64,000 bases of DNA from Olsenella timonensis (GTDB lineage Bacteria; Actinomycetota; Coriobacteriia; Coriobacteriales; Atopobiaceae), in NCBI RefSeq assembly GCF_900119915.1, contig NZ_LT635455.1:496001-560000 (forward strand). Reading direction: 5' to 3'. The translations under genes and the position numbers were made by a program. The notes beneath the pieces are model-generated. The model worked only from the letters and a program-made list of their open reading frames with translations, was not told the DNA's origin and searched no databases. Below, piece after piece: positions 1 to 8,194 of the stretch (positions are counted from its first letter, which is position 1; the number at the start of each line of letters is the position of its first letter).

Positions 1-1
1 C

Positions 2-2011
2 ACCACGTATCTGTGGCTGCGCTATCCGGATAAATACTATATCTATAAGCTTGGCGAGGTGAAGAAAGCAGCAGAAGAGCTTGAGGCGAACTACCGCTTC
101 AAGAAAGGTGCATATGCTGACAATGTTCGCGGTCATCTTGCGTTCTATGATGAGGTCAGTGCGGAGCTAAAGAAGGATAATGAGCTTGCTCAACTTCTAC
201 AATCTCAGTTGACACCCGAGTGCTACCCAGATTCCGAGCTACGTACGCTAACCATGGACGTATGCTTCTATATCAGCCGGCATGTCTCTGGCGAGAAAAC
301 GGTTTCTGAGGATGACTGGTTTCCAACAAAGAATGAGTACGATCCCGGGCTGTCCTCAGACGACTGGCTGTTGCTGCTGGGGGACGAGACGGTCTTCACC
401 GAGAGCAGCCTGGAGATCATGAAGCGTCTTAAAGACTACGGCGGAGCCGCGACCTGCACCCAGCTTGCGGTGAAATACGGCAGCACCATGAACTTCTACA
501 ACTCGGGCTCCGCGGCGCTTGCAAAGAGGGTAGTTGAGAAAACCGGTTGCCCGGTTATTGAACGAGATACGGGAAGCCCGATGTGGTGGCCTGTTCTCTA
601 TGTCGGTCACCCGGTAGGCAAGGATGAAGGCGGCGTTTATACATGGAGACTGCGCGACGAGTTGTCGGATGCAATCGACCACTTTGATATGTCTCACGTG
701 GCGCTCTACGCGTCAGATTCTGACGACGAGGACACTTGTGGCTACTGGTGGCTCAACGCCAATCCCAAGATCTGGAGCTTCTCCGACATTGCCGTCGGTG
801 AGATTCAGTCCTACACCCTCTACAACGAGAACGGCAACAAGCGCCGCATCTTCCAAAATTTCCTTGACGCAAAAGTCGGTGACATGGTCATTGGTTACGA
901 GTCAAACCCCGTGAAACAAGTCGTTGCCATTGCCAAGATAACCTCAGAGCAAGATGGCGAACGGCTCTGCTTTGAGAAGGTCGAGGGATTTGCTACGCCC
1001 ATTGACTACCAGACGCTGCACGAATGTCCCGAGCTCGAGAAGATGGAGTACTTTGCCAACCCGCAGGGAAGCCTCTTCAAACTAACCCCTGGCGAGTATG
1101 ACTTCATTCTTGACCTCATCCGGGAGGAGAACCCTCTTTCCGAGAAGAGGGCTGCTGAGCCTTACACCCGAGATGACTTTCTCGGGGGCGTCTATATGAC
1201 TGAGGAGCGATACGATCATCTTGTCTCGGTACTCCGCAACAAGAAGAACGTCATCCTGCAGGGAGCCCCGGGCGTGGGGAAGACCTTTGCCGCCACCCGA
1301 CTCGCGTGGTCGCTCATGGGCGAGAAGGACAATGCCCGCATCGAGTTCGTGCAGTTCCATCAGAACTACTCCTACGAGGATTTCATGATGGGCTACAAGC
1401 CCCAAGGCGACACCTTCGAGTTGAAGTACGGCGTGTTCTACCACTTCTGCCAGAAGGCGGCAAATCAACCCGACAAAGAGTTCTTCTTTATCATCGACGA
1501 GATTAACCGCGGCAACATGTCAAAGATATTCGGTGAGCTCTTGATGCTCATAGAGCGGGACTATCGCGGTCACAAGGTGACGCTCGCATACAGCGGTCTG
1601 CCCTTCAGCGTGCCCTCCAACCTTTATATCATCGGCATGATGAACACAGCCGATCGCTCGCTGGCGATGATCGACTACGCTCTTCGCCGTAGGTTCAGCT
1701 TCTTCGAGATGGGGCCGGGATTTGACTCTGAGGGCTTCGTGGCGTATCAGAAGTCGCTCGAGAGCGATACGCTCGACGAGCTTGTTTTGAAGGTCAAGGA
1801 GTTGAACGCCGAGATTGCTCGCGATAAGTCGCTCGGACGAGGGTTCTGCATCGGGCATAGTTACTTCTGCGGGCGCGATACCGCTTCTGACGAGTGGCTT
1901 CGCGAGGTCGTTGATTATGACATTCTGCCAATGCTGTCCGAGTACTGGTTCGATGATGAAGCTAAGGTTACGCGCTGGGAGAACGTGCTCCACGGGGTAT
2001 TCCAGCAATGA
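2..2011 (+). CDS. mcrB: McrB-type GTP-dependent restriction subunit (5' partial)
   Basis: AAA+ motor and DNA-recognition subunit of a modification-dependent McrBC restriction system. The frame is open from the left edge (TTYLWLRYPDKYYIYK precedes the first GTG at 59) and that stretch looks like genuine McrB N-terminus, so the true start lies outside the window. In visible residues, an EVE-like reader region holding GYWWLNANPKIWSF lies near 245-330. The AAA+ domain follows, with Walker A GAPGVGKT (about 421), the McrB-type Walker B stretch FFIIDEINRG (about 495) and the sensor/arginine-finger stretch MNTADRSLAMIDYALRRRF (about 546-565). Its stop overlaps the mcrC start (ATGA). Family assignment is firm; the modified base recognised cannot be read from sequence. 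Confidence 0.93.
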   Translation, partial: TTYLWLRYPDKYYIYKLGEVKKAAEELEANYRFKKGAYADNVRGHLAFYDEVSAELKKDNELAQLLQSQLTPECYPDSELRTLTMDVCFYISRHVSGEKTVSEDDWFPTKNEYDPGLSSDDWLLLLGDETVFTESSLEIMKRLKDYGGAATCTQLAVKYGSTMNFYNSGSAALAKRVVEKTGCPVIERDTGSPMWWPVLYVGHPVGKDEGGVYTWRLRDELSDAIDHFDMSHVALYASDSDDEDTCGYWWLNANPKIWSFSDIAVGEIQSYTLYNENGNKRRIFQNFLDAKVGDMVIGYESNPVKQVVAIAKITSEQDGERLCFEKVEGFATPIDYQTLHECPELEKMEYFANPQGSLFKLTPGEYDFILDLIREENPLSEKRAAEPYTRDDFLGGVYMTEERYDHLVSVLRNKKNVILQGAPGVGKTFAATRLAWSLMGEKDNARIEFVQFHQNYSYEDFMMGYKPQGDTFELKYGVFYHFCQKAANQPDKEFFFIIDEINRGNMSKIFGELLMLIERDYRGHKVTLAYSGLPFSVPSNLYIIGMMNTADRSLAMIDYALRRRFSFFEMGPGFDSEGFVAYQKSLESDTLDELVLKVKELNAEIARDKSLGRGFCIGHSYFCGRDTASDEWLREVVDYDILPMLSEYWFDDEAKVTRWENVLHGVFQQ

Positions 2012-3087
2012 TCAAAGACAAGAGCATTTTCATCAAGAACATCTACTACATGCTCTCCTATGCGTTCCAGGACCTGCGTCCTGATCGTGAGGACGACGTT
2101 GCGAGTGAGGACTTCGAGCGGATTCATGATCTGTTCTCCTCGATACTTGCGAAGGGTATAGCCCGTCAGCTTAAGCAGGGCCTACATCGCGAGTATCTGA
2201 GCCGGACTGAAGACCTCACGGCGCTGCGCGGAAAGATTGACCTGCCGAGGACGATGAGGAACCGCCTTGCTCGTAGGCGGGTCGTTTCGTGTGAGTATGA
2301 CGAGCTGTCCGAAGATAACCTGATGAACCGAGTCCTCAAGACGACGGCGATGATACTGTTGCGTCACGGGGACGTGAGTACGGTTCATCGTGACGGGCTG
2401 AAGAGACTCATGCCGTTCCTTGCCGGTGTAGAGGAGATTGACCCTGCCGGTATTCGCTGGCCGTCCACTCGCTATACGCGAAATACGCAGAGCTACCGCA
2501 TGTTGATGTCGGTGTGCCAGCTAGTGCTCCAAGGAATGTTGCTCACGAACGAATGCGGAGAGATGCGGCTTATGACCTACATCAGGCCGGAGTATATGGC
2601 TCGGCTCTATGAGAAGTTTATTCTCGAGTATTACGCTGCCGAGTGTCGCATAGCCAAGGCCAGCTCTCCACAGATCAAATGGGCGTTGGACGACGGCTTT
2701 GGAATGATGCTCCCGGTGATGCAAAGCGATATCGTGCTCAGTCAAGGTAACCGTTTGCTCGTTATTGACGCAAAGTACTATGCGCGCTCGATGCAGGAAT
2801 ACTGGGATGTTCATCGTATCAACTCGGGCAACTTGTATCAGATCTTTACCTACGTGAAAAACAAGGAGGCTGAGCTGACTGGTATGGGTGTGCCTCATGA
2901 GGTGTCGGGCATGCTCCTGTATGCTAAGACTGATGAGGATGTCCAGCCCGATGGCACCTACCAGATGAGTGGTAACCGGATAAGCGTGAAGACGCTCGAC
3001 CTCAATCGGCCGTTTGATGTCATCCGCACTCAGCTCGACGCTATTGCTGAAGAGCATTTTACCCAAGGGGGGCTGGACCATGGATAA
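2008..3087 (+). CDS. mcrC: McrC nuclease subunit
   Basis: Endonuclease partner of McrB, 359 residues, a normal length for McrC. The N-terminal half should contact the McrB ring. The C-terminal half carries the PD-(D/E)XK core: an Asp in MQSDIVLSQ (about 241) followed by LLVIDAKYY (D254, K256). It starts on the ATG that overlaps the mcrB stop, which means translational coupling. It would cleave DNA when McrB translocates between modified sites. No frameshift or missing catalytic residue was seen, so the McrBC pair looks functional apart from the 5' part outside the window. Confidence 0.93.
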   Translation: MIKDKSIFIKNIYYMLSYAFQDLRPDREDDVASEDFERIHDLFSSILAKGIARQLKQGLHREYLSRTEDLTALRGKIDLPRTMRNRLARRRVVSCEYDELSEDNLMNRVLKTTAMILLRHGDVSTVHRDGLKRLMPFLAGVEEIDPAGIRWPSTRYTRNTQSYRMLMSVCQLVLQGMLLTNECGEMRLMTYIRPEYMARLYEKFILEYYAAECRIAKASSPQIKWALDDGFGMMLPVMQSDIVLSQGNRLLVIDAKYYARSMQEYWDVHRINSGNLYQIFTYVKNKEAELTGMGVPHEVSGMLLYAKTDEDVQPDGTYQMSGNRISVKTLDLNRPFDVIRTQLDAIAEEHFTQGGLDHG

Positions 3088-3535
3088 GATGCTGGAGCTG
3101 AGCTCCATCATCAACGAGCTATATGCGCTCACGACCAGGCTCGAGAAGATGTATCCTGGCCGCCACTTCACTCCGGATGGTCATCTGGTGGGGAGTATCG
3201 GCGAGGTATTTGCGGCCGAGCGATACGGCATCAGTCTGTTTACCGCCGGATGCGAGACTCATGACGGTAAAGCCCCCGACGGTCGCCTTGTGCAGATTAA
3301 GGCGACTCAGCGACGCTCGGTTGGGATCTACGAGGAGCCCGACTTTCTTCTGGTACTCAGCATTGATGGCGAGGGGCGCCTGACAGAGGTCTACAACGGT
3401 CCAGGAAAGCCGGTCTGGCAGCTCTTTTCGGGCAAGAAGCGTCCGAAGACCGGACAGTATCAGGTTTCTCTTTCTCGTTTGAGAAAGCTCAACGAAGGTG
3501 TGCTGACCGAAGACAGGGTTTTGCCTCTCGCATAG
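3080..3535 (+). CDS. McrBC-associated DUF6998-like protein with nuclease-like core
   Basis: This protein of 151 residues starts at ATG 3080, inside the last codons of mcrC, behind a GGGGGG ribosome site. An upstream in-frame ATG at 3014 lies deep in mcrC and is not favoured. The sequence GSIGEVFAAERYG (E42) followed by DGRLVQIKATQRR (D67, Q72, K74) has the E...D...(Q/E)xK spacing of PD-(D/E)XK nucleases. It resembles the DUF6998 family often found after mcrBC. Tight coupling suggests a third component or regulator of the restriction system. Catalysis is inference; a degenerate, DNA-binding-only fold is possible. Confidence 0.7.
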   Translation: MDKMLELSSIINELYALTTRLEKMYPGRHFTPDGHLVGSIGEVFAAERYGISLFTAGCETHDGKAPDGRLVQIKATQRRSVGIYEEPDFLLVLSIDGEGRLTEVYNGPGKPVWQLFSGKKRPKTGQYQVSLSRLRKLNEGVLTEDRVLPLA

Positions 3536-3540
3536 AGTGG

Positions 3541-3568
3541 GCGTTGCCGTACGGCAGCGTCTTTTTCT
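3541..3568 (+). terminator. Probable intrinsic terminator of the mcrBC operon
   Basis: A hairpin GTTGCCGTACGGCAGC just after the operon stop is followed by CTTTTTCT, the layout of a factor-independent terminator. Confidence 0.65.
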
Positions 3569-3654
3569 GTCGGGCGTCTGAATGGCAATTAGGTTGAGAA
3601 AGCGACGCTATAGCAGAAACGACGGAGTCAACATCTCAAGAAGGGGACCTCGCC

Positions 3655-4429
3655 ATGCCAACACTTCGCGACTGCGTCTACGGTCAGGCTGTGGCCGACG
3701 CGCTGGGCGTTCCGTACGAGTTCCGTCCGCGGGGCTCGTTCCGCTGCACGGACATGGTCGGCCATGGAAGCCACAACAAACCGGCGGGCACGTGGAGCGA
3801 CGACGTCGATGACGCTTGCAATCTGCGACAGCTACCGCGAACTGGGACGCATTGACGTCGATGACATCCGCGGGCGCTTCGTGCGGTGGTACCGCGAGGG
3901 CGCCTACACGGTCGACGGGCTCTTCGACATCGGTAACGCCACGCGCGAGGCGCTCGAGCGCGGGCACGGCCTTGCGGGGGAGCGGGACAACGGCAACGGC
4001 TCGCTCATGCGCACGGTCCCGCTCGCGTTCACCGACGCCACTGACGACGAGGTGCGCGCCATCTCCGCGATCACGCACGCGCACCCGACCTCGACGGAGG
4101 CGTGCGTCGCCATGGTGCATATTGCGCGGGACCTCATCGCCGGCGCGAGTCCGGTGGACGTGGCAGGTGACATTGCCACGCGTCCCGTGGGCGAGATTCG
4201 CTCCGGCGGCTTCGTGCGCCACACCTTCGACGCCGCGCTCTGGTGCCTTTCTAACACGTCGAGCTACGCCGAGTGCGCACTCGCCGCGGTGAACCTCGGG
4301 GACGACACGGATACCACGGCCGCCGTCGCCGGCGCGCTCGCCGGCATCGTCTACGGCATCGAGGGGATCCCGTCCGAGTGGCTCGACAGGCTGCGGGGCA
4401 AGGACGTTATCGAGGCGTGCCTGTTCTGA
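3655..4429 (+). pseudogene. ADP-ribosylglycohydrolase, frameshifted
   Basis: This DraG/ARH-family gene closely resembles the intact copy at 14089. It opens with MPTLRDCVYGQAVADALG and reads to WSDD at 3804. It then continues in another frame as SMTLAICDSYRE to the stop at 4429. The paralog reads WSDDTSMTL here, so two bases are missing at about 3804/3805. The lost Thr belongs to the DDTSM metal-binding motif. RDNGNGSLMR and GDDTDTTAAVAG are preserved in the downstream frame. The family hydrolyses ADP-ribose bonds on proteins or small molecules. A real indel is likely, but sequencing error cannot be excluded because the rest is well conserved. Confidence 0.85.
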
Positions 4430-4475
4430 GGCGTGCTTGCTTTATTTCTCGACATGCTCGAGTTTGCTCGGTTGT

Positions 4476-4526
4476 TTTGCTCAGAAAAGTTGAGTCAAAA
4501 GTTTTGAGTCAACTTTTCTGAGCAAA
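4476..4526. repeat. Near-perfect palindrome upstream of toxin-antitoxin pair
   Basis: Arms of 25 nt centred at 4501, with one mismatch, built around AAAAGTTGAGTCAAAA and its complement. It could be the operator or promoter palindrome of the downstream antitoxin, or a terminator for the ADP-ribosylglycohydrolase. The same core recurs after the toxin at 5584-5618. Confidence 0.7.
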
Positions 4527-4583
4527 GGTCATCGTATGTCAGATTATTCTGCTATACCGCTATACAAAAGCGAGGTGATGAGT

Positions 4584-4961
4584 ATGCCAGGAACAACCGC
4601 GGCGTCGCAGGTTCGGCAGACGCAGATGAATACACGCATAGACATGGCCCTCAAAGAAGCCGGGGGCGCCGTGCTCGCGCGGCTGGGTTACTCGCCGTCC
4701 GCGGCTGTGCGCGGGCTTTGGCAGTTTGTGGTGGATCACCAGGATGACGCGGCGTCCGTGCGCAAGGTCATCGCACCTGACGCGGCGACTGCGCTCTCCG
4801 ACGAGGCAGCCCGAAAGGCATCCGCGATTACCAGCCTGCGTTCCCTGTACGCACAGACGGCTCGCGAGCTCGGCATCCCCGGAAACGACGGTGCTGGCCT
4901 TCCGTCTTGGGACGACCTCCGCGAGGACTGGTATGACGAGCGTCTAGAGAGGGAGGCGTAG
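4584..4961 (+). CDS. RelB/DinJ-like antitoxin
   Basis: Small protein of 125 residues. Start 4584 is preferred because GAGGTG lies six bases upstream; in-frame ATGs at 4578 and 4536 are less well placed. The N-terminal part (TQMNTRIDMALKEAGGAVLARLGYSPSAAVRGLWQFV) has the ribbon-helix-helix layout of RelB/DinJ antitoxins, which bind DNA and neutralise a partner. The C-terminal acidic stretch (SWDDLREDWYDERLEREA) would be the toxin-binding tail. Its stop abuts the PIN toxin start. The partner is broken, so the antitoxin may be a solitary relic. Confidence 0.65.
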   Translation: MPGTTAASQVRQTQMNTRIDMALKEAGGAVLARLGYSPSAAVRGLWQFVVDHQDDAASVRKVIAPDAATALSDEAARKASAITSLRSLYAQTARELGIPGNDGAGLPSWDDLREDWYDERLEREA

Positions 4962-5448
4962 ATGCCGCAGCCTTCGCGCGTTCTTCTCGATACCAACGTC
5001 TGGCTTGACGCGTTTGATGGGGCAAGGCCGCGTTCCCGCGAGGCAAACGAGCTCATCGACGTTTGCGTGCGCAAGGGAGTCGACCTGCTTTACGCGGTCG
5101 GCACGGCGAAAGACGTGCACTACCTTGTGGGGGGCTTCGCTCAAACGTCAGGTGCGGACGGCGGGTGAGGCACTCTCCGAAGACCGGGCTCGCGCCATAG
5201 CCGTCTACGCTGCTGCTTGCGTTGCCAACATGGACGAAATCGCAACTGCCGTGGGGGCCGATTCCTCGGATGTTTAGCTCGCGCGAAAGTACCAGCGCAT
5301 TTACGCGGACTTCGAGGACTGTATGGTGCTGGCTGCGGCCCAGCGTGCAAAGGCTGACTATCTCGTGACCAACGACGAGGCGCTCCTGCGTCACGCCCCC
5401 GTGGCGGCACTTTTGGTAGAGGATTTCCTTGCGTTGGTGGGGGAGTAG
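4962..5448 (+). pseudogene. PIN-domain toxin, decayed
   Basis: The gene starts MPQPSRVLLDTNVWLDAF, the first acidic motif of PIN-domain RNases (VapC-like). Frame 1 ends at 5168 because a run of six G (5129-5134) shifts the frame. The neighbouring frame continues plausibly as SLKRQVRTAGEALSEDRAR and on to ADSSDV, then meets a TAG at 5275. After it, LARKYQRIYADFEDCMVLAA and ADYLVTNDEALL complete the PIN core to the stop at 5446-5448. Two independent lesions, a homopolymer indel and a nonsense codon, argue for true decay. Confidence 0.8.
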
Positions 5449-5561
5449 TATGCCCCGAAGGGCCTCAGAATCTCAAGGAGGAGGCAGGGCTGGAAGAGAG
5501 CCAAGCTTGTCTCGCAAACGGCCGAGTGGCGGCGTGCAGGCTCTGCCGCTGCCGTTGCTCC

Positions 5562-5628
5562 GTTTTACTCACTTCGTTTTACTCAAAAAAGTTGAGTCAA
5601 AAAAGTTGAGTCAAAATAGCTGAGTGAA
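5562..5628. repeat. GTTGAGTCAAAA repeat cluster after the toxin
   Basis: Contains GTTTTACTCA twice and AAGTTGAGTCAAAA twice in tandem, giving an internal dyad. The same core as the palindrome at 4476-4526 means both ends of the toxin-antitoxin locus carry related sequence. The rest of 5449-5720 shows no gene. Confidence 0.65.
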
Positions 5629-5720
5629 TTGGGCTCTGTACGACAAGCACCGTCTTTCTCGCTGCGTATCTGTCCACCCGTCCTGCTACCATCGCCTCAA
5701 GGTCAAGGCGGGAGGTCACC

Positions 5721-6737
5721 ATGCCGTTCTCCATCGTTCGCAACGACATCGCGCGCGTGAACGCCGACGTGCTCGTCAACGCCGCCAACGAGCGGCTTGC
5801 CGCCGGGGGCGGGGTCTGCGGGGCGATCTTCGACGGCGCGGGCGCAAGTAAGATGGCTGCCGCATGCGCGCAGATTGGGCGCTGCCCCACGGGCTCGGCG
5901 GTGGTCACGCCGGGCTTCGACCTGCCGTGCCGCTGGGTGGTCCACGCGGTGGGCCCCATCTGGCGAGGTGGGACGCACGGCGAGAGGGAGCTCCTGCGGA
6001 GCTGCTACCGCAGCGTGTTCGCCGAGGTGGAGCGCCTGGGTGCGACCTCGGTGGCGTTCCCGCTCATATCCGCCGGCATCTTCGGCTACCCCGTGCGCAA
6101 GGCGCTCGACGTGGCCCGTGCGGAGGCGTCGGCGTTTCTCGACGACCACCCTGACGTGGAGGTGACGCTCGTCGTCTTCACGCGCGACGTGCTGGCGCAG
6201 GGCGTGGCGCTCATGGGCGAGCTGCGCGAGTACGTGGACGATGCGTACGTTGAACGCAGCCCGCACCTGTACGACCGCTCCGCCGAGCTCCGCGAACTCT
6301 GCGTTCCCATGGCGTGCCCCGCTACCGCGCCCGATCTCGCTGCCCCCAGTGGCCCGGTGCCGCCCGACGAGCTCGCCGAGCGCCTGGCGCACCTGGACGC
6401 GTCTTTCTCGGATGCGTTGCTCGCGCTGATAGACGAGCGCGGGCTCACTGACGCCCAGGTCTACCGCCGGGCAAACCTCAGTCGCCAGCTCTTCTCCAAG
6501 ATTCGCTCCAAGCCCGACTACCGGCCGAGTAAGCCCACGGCGGTGGCGCTCGCGCTCGCGCTCGGCCTCACGCTGCTGCAGACGCAGGAGCTTCTCGCCC
6601 ACGCCGGGCTCACGCTCTCGCGAAGCAGCAAGTTCGACGTGATCGTCGAGTTCTACCTCGCGCGCGGCGTCCACGACGTCATGACCGTGAACGAGGCGCT
6701 CTTCGCCTTTGACCAGCCGCTTCTGGGTTCGCAGTAG
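5721..6737 (+). CDS. Macro-domain ADP-ribose hydrolase with C-terminal HTH-like domain
   Basis: This protein of 338 residues starts behind a GGGAGGT site. Residues 1-170 are a macro domain: NAANERLAAGGGVCGAI (20-36) and PLISAGIFGYPV (114-125) form the ADP-ribose-binding loops. Macro domains of this type remove or read ADP-ribose or process O-acetyl-ADP-ribose. A proline-rich linker (about 185-220) leads to a helical C-terminal domain (about 225-338) with ALIDERGLTDAQVYRRANLS and an FAFDQPLLGS ending. That domain looks like a helix-turn-helix unit and recurs behind other macro domains. Its target is unknown. It lies between two ADP-ribosylglycohydrolase genes. Confidence 0.85.
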   Translation: MPFSIVRNDIARVNADVLVNAANERLAAGGGVCGAIFDGAGASKMAAACAQIGRCPTGSAVVTPGFDLPCRWVVHAVGPIWRGGTHGERELLRSCYRSVFAEVERLGATSVAFPLISAGIFGYPVRKALDVARAEASAFLDDHPDVEVTLVVFTRDVLAQGVALMGELREYVDDAYVERSPHLYDRSAELRELCVPMACPATAPDLAAPSGPVPPDELAERLAHLDASFSDALLALIDERGLTDAQVYRRANLSRQLFSKIRSKPDYRPSKPTAVALALALGLTLLQTQELLAHAGLTLSRSSKFDVIVEFYLARGVHDVMTVNEALFAFDQPLLGSQ

Positions 6738-6842
6738 GCGCGGGCGCTCCGCGCGCCAGATGTCGCCCGGCGGTTTACCTTTGCGCCGGCCCCTCCGCGT
6801 AGCCTTGATGTCGTCAGGTTGGCTGCGACAAGGGAGGCAGCA

Positions 6843-7487
6843 ATGCGCACGGAGATCGTCTTCATCCTGGACGCGAGCGGTTCGATGGCGGGGCTCGAGG
6901 CAGACACGGTCGGCGGCTTCAACAGCCTCATCGAGAAGAACCGGGAGGAGCCGGGGGAGGCCGTGGTGTCAACGGTGCTCTTCTCGAGCGGCTCGCGCGT
7001 CCTGCACGACCGGCTCGACATTCGCGAGGTGCCCCGGCTCACGGGGCGCGACTACGAGTGCTACGGGTGCACGGCGCTGCTCGACGCCGTGGGTGGCGCC
7101 ATCAGGCACGTCGAGGTGGTCCAGGGCGTGCAGCCCAAGGGCTACGAGGCGGACCGGGTGCTCTTTGTCATCACCACCGACGGCCAGGAGAACGCGAGCC
7201 GACGCTACACGTACCCGCAGGTCAAGCGCATGATCAAGGAGCATCGGAAGAGGGGCTGGGAGTTTCTGTTCATCGGGGCCAACATCGACGCGGCGGCGGA
7301 GGCGGCGAGCCTGGGCATCGCGCGCGAGCGCGCGGCGGACTACGTGGCGGATGGCCGTGGGACCGGGGTGCTCTACGAGGCCATGGCGTGCGCGGTGGCC
7401 CAGGCGCGCGCGTGCCCGCCCAGCGCCGCGATGGGCGACGCGTGGCGCGCGGGGCTCGACGCGGACGTGCGCGAGCGGAGGCAGTAG
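6843..7487 (+). CDS. VWA-domain protein
   Basis: 214 residues; ATG 6843 follows AAGGGAGGCA. It is a single von Willebrand factor A domain with an intact MIDAS site: DASGS (10-14), the Thr of GCTALLDA (77) and TTDGQEN (Asp 113). No signal peptide, so cytoplasmic. It resembles TerY-type VWA proteins, which act as metal-dependent adaptors in stress or defence loci. It follows the macro-domain gene by about 105 nt in the same direction, so they may be co-transcribed. Role inferred only from domain and context. Confidence 0.8.
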   Translation: MRTEIVFILDASGSMAGLEADTVGGFNSLIEKNREEPGEAVVSTVLFSSGSRVLHDRLDIREVPRLTGRDYECYGCTALLDAVGGAIRHVEVVQGVQPKGYEADRVLFVITTDGQENASRRYTYPQVKRMIKEHRKRGWEFLFIGANIDAAAEAASLGIARERAADYVADGRGTGVLYEAMACAVAQARACPPSAAMGDAWRAGLDADVRERRQ

Positions 7488-7605
7488 ACGGCTCGCCCTC
7501 CCGCGTCACCTTCCCGTGCGAAAATGCCGCCCTCCGTTGGTGGTGCCGCCCGGCGTGGGCCGGGATAATCTCCCGTGACGCAAGAGGCCGCGGGAAGGAG
7601 AGACC

Positions 7606-8070
7606 ATGATGCTTGGAAGCAGTCTGTTCCATGCGCGCAAGAGGGCGGGGCTCACCCAGGAGGAGGTCGCGGAGCGTCTGGGCGTTTCTCGCCAGACGAT
7701 CGGAAAGTGGGAGGCGGACGAGACGCTGCCCGACATCCGCCAGTCCAAGCGTCTCGCCACGCTCTACGGCGTGACGCTCGACGACCTCATCGAATTCGAC
7801 CTCGACGTGAGCCAGGTCGAGGAGGCCATCGAGCGCTCCACGGAGGAGCTCGAGGAGAAGATCGACTGGACGAGCGCCTGGGCGAAGAAGTACCCCATCC
7901 TGGCCACCTACCAGGGCGAGGTCAACGTCCCCCTCTACGCCCGCCGCATCGCCCAGATGCTCGACGAGCTCAAGACCGAGTACGGCTACTCGGAGCTCGA
8001 CGCCATGCTCGCCCTCAAGGACATCCTCTACCTGGTCTGGAAGGCGCGCAAGGCCAAGGCCGCCAGGTAG
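7606..8070 (+). CDS. XRE-family transcriptional regulator
   Basis: 154 residues, start behind GGGAAGGAGAG. The N-terminal Cro/C1-type HTH spans residues 5-60 (LTQEEVAERLGVSRQTIGKW, then ETLPDIRQSKRLATLYGVTL). The remaining half is helical and acidic with no recognised sensor domain and may mediate dimerisation or partner binding. It sits alone between the VWA gene and the truncated ATPase. Target genes unknown. Confidence 0.85.
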   Translation: MMLGSSLFHARKRAGLTQEEVAERLGVSRQTIGKWEADETLPDIRQSKRLATLYGVTLDDLIEFDLDVSQVEEAIERSTEELEEKIDWTSAWAKKYPILATYQGEVNVPLYARRIAQMLDELKTEYGYSELDAMLALKDILYLVWKARKAKAAR

Positions 8071-8077
8071 CGCCGGG

Positions 8078-8102
8078 GAGGGGCTGCGGGCGACAGCCCC
8101 TC
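8078..8102 (+). terminator. Stem-loop after the XRE regulator
   Basis: GAGGGGCTG and CAGCCCCTC form a 9-bp stem with a 7-nt loop directly after the stop. There is no U-tract, so it is a weak terminator candidate or 3' stabiliser. Confidence 0.45.
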
Positions 8103-8194
8103 TCACGTTGGTGGGGCGGCATGCAACTGGCCTCTTCGTGGCGTAGGTCTCCGTCCGGCTGTGGCGAAAGGGGCGAGGGTATCGCCTCGTCGCC

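Noticed and set aside
5429-5623. 64-codon frame through the repeat cluster
   Set aside because: It starts in the toxin tail and its end merely translates the GTTGAGTCAAAA repeats.
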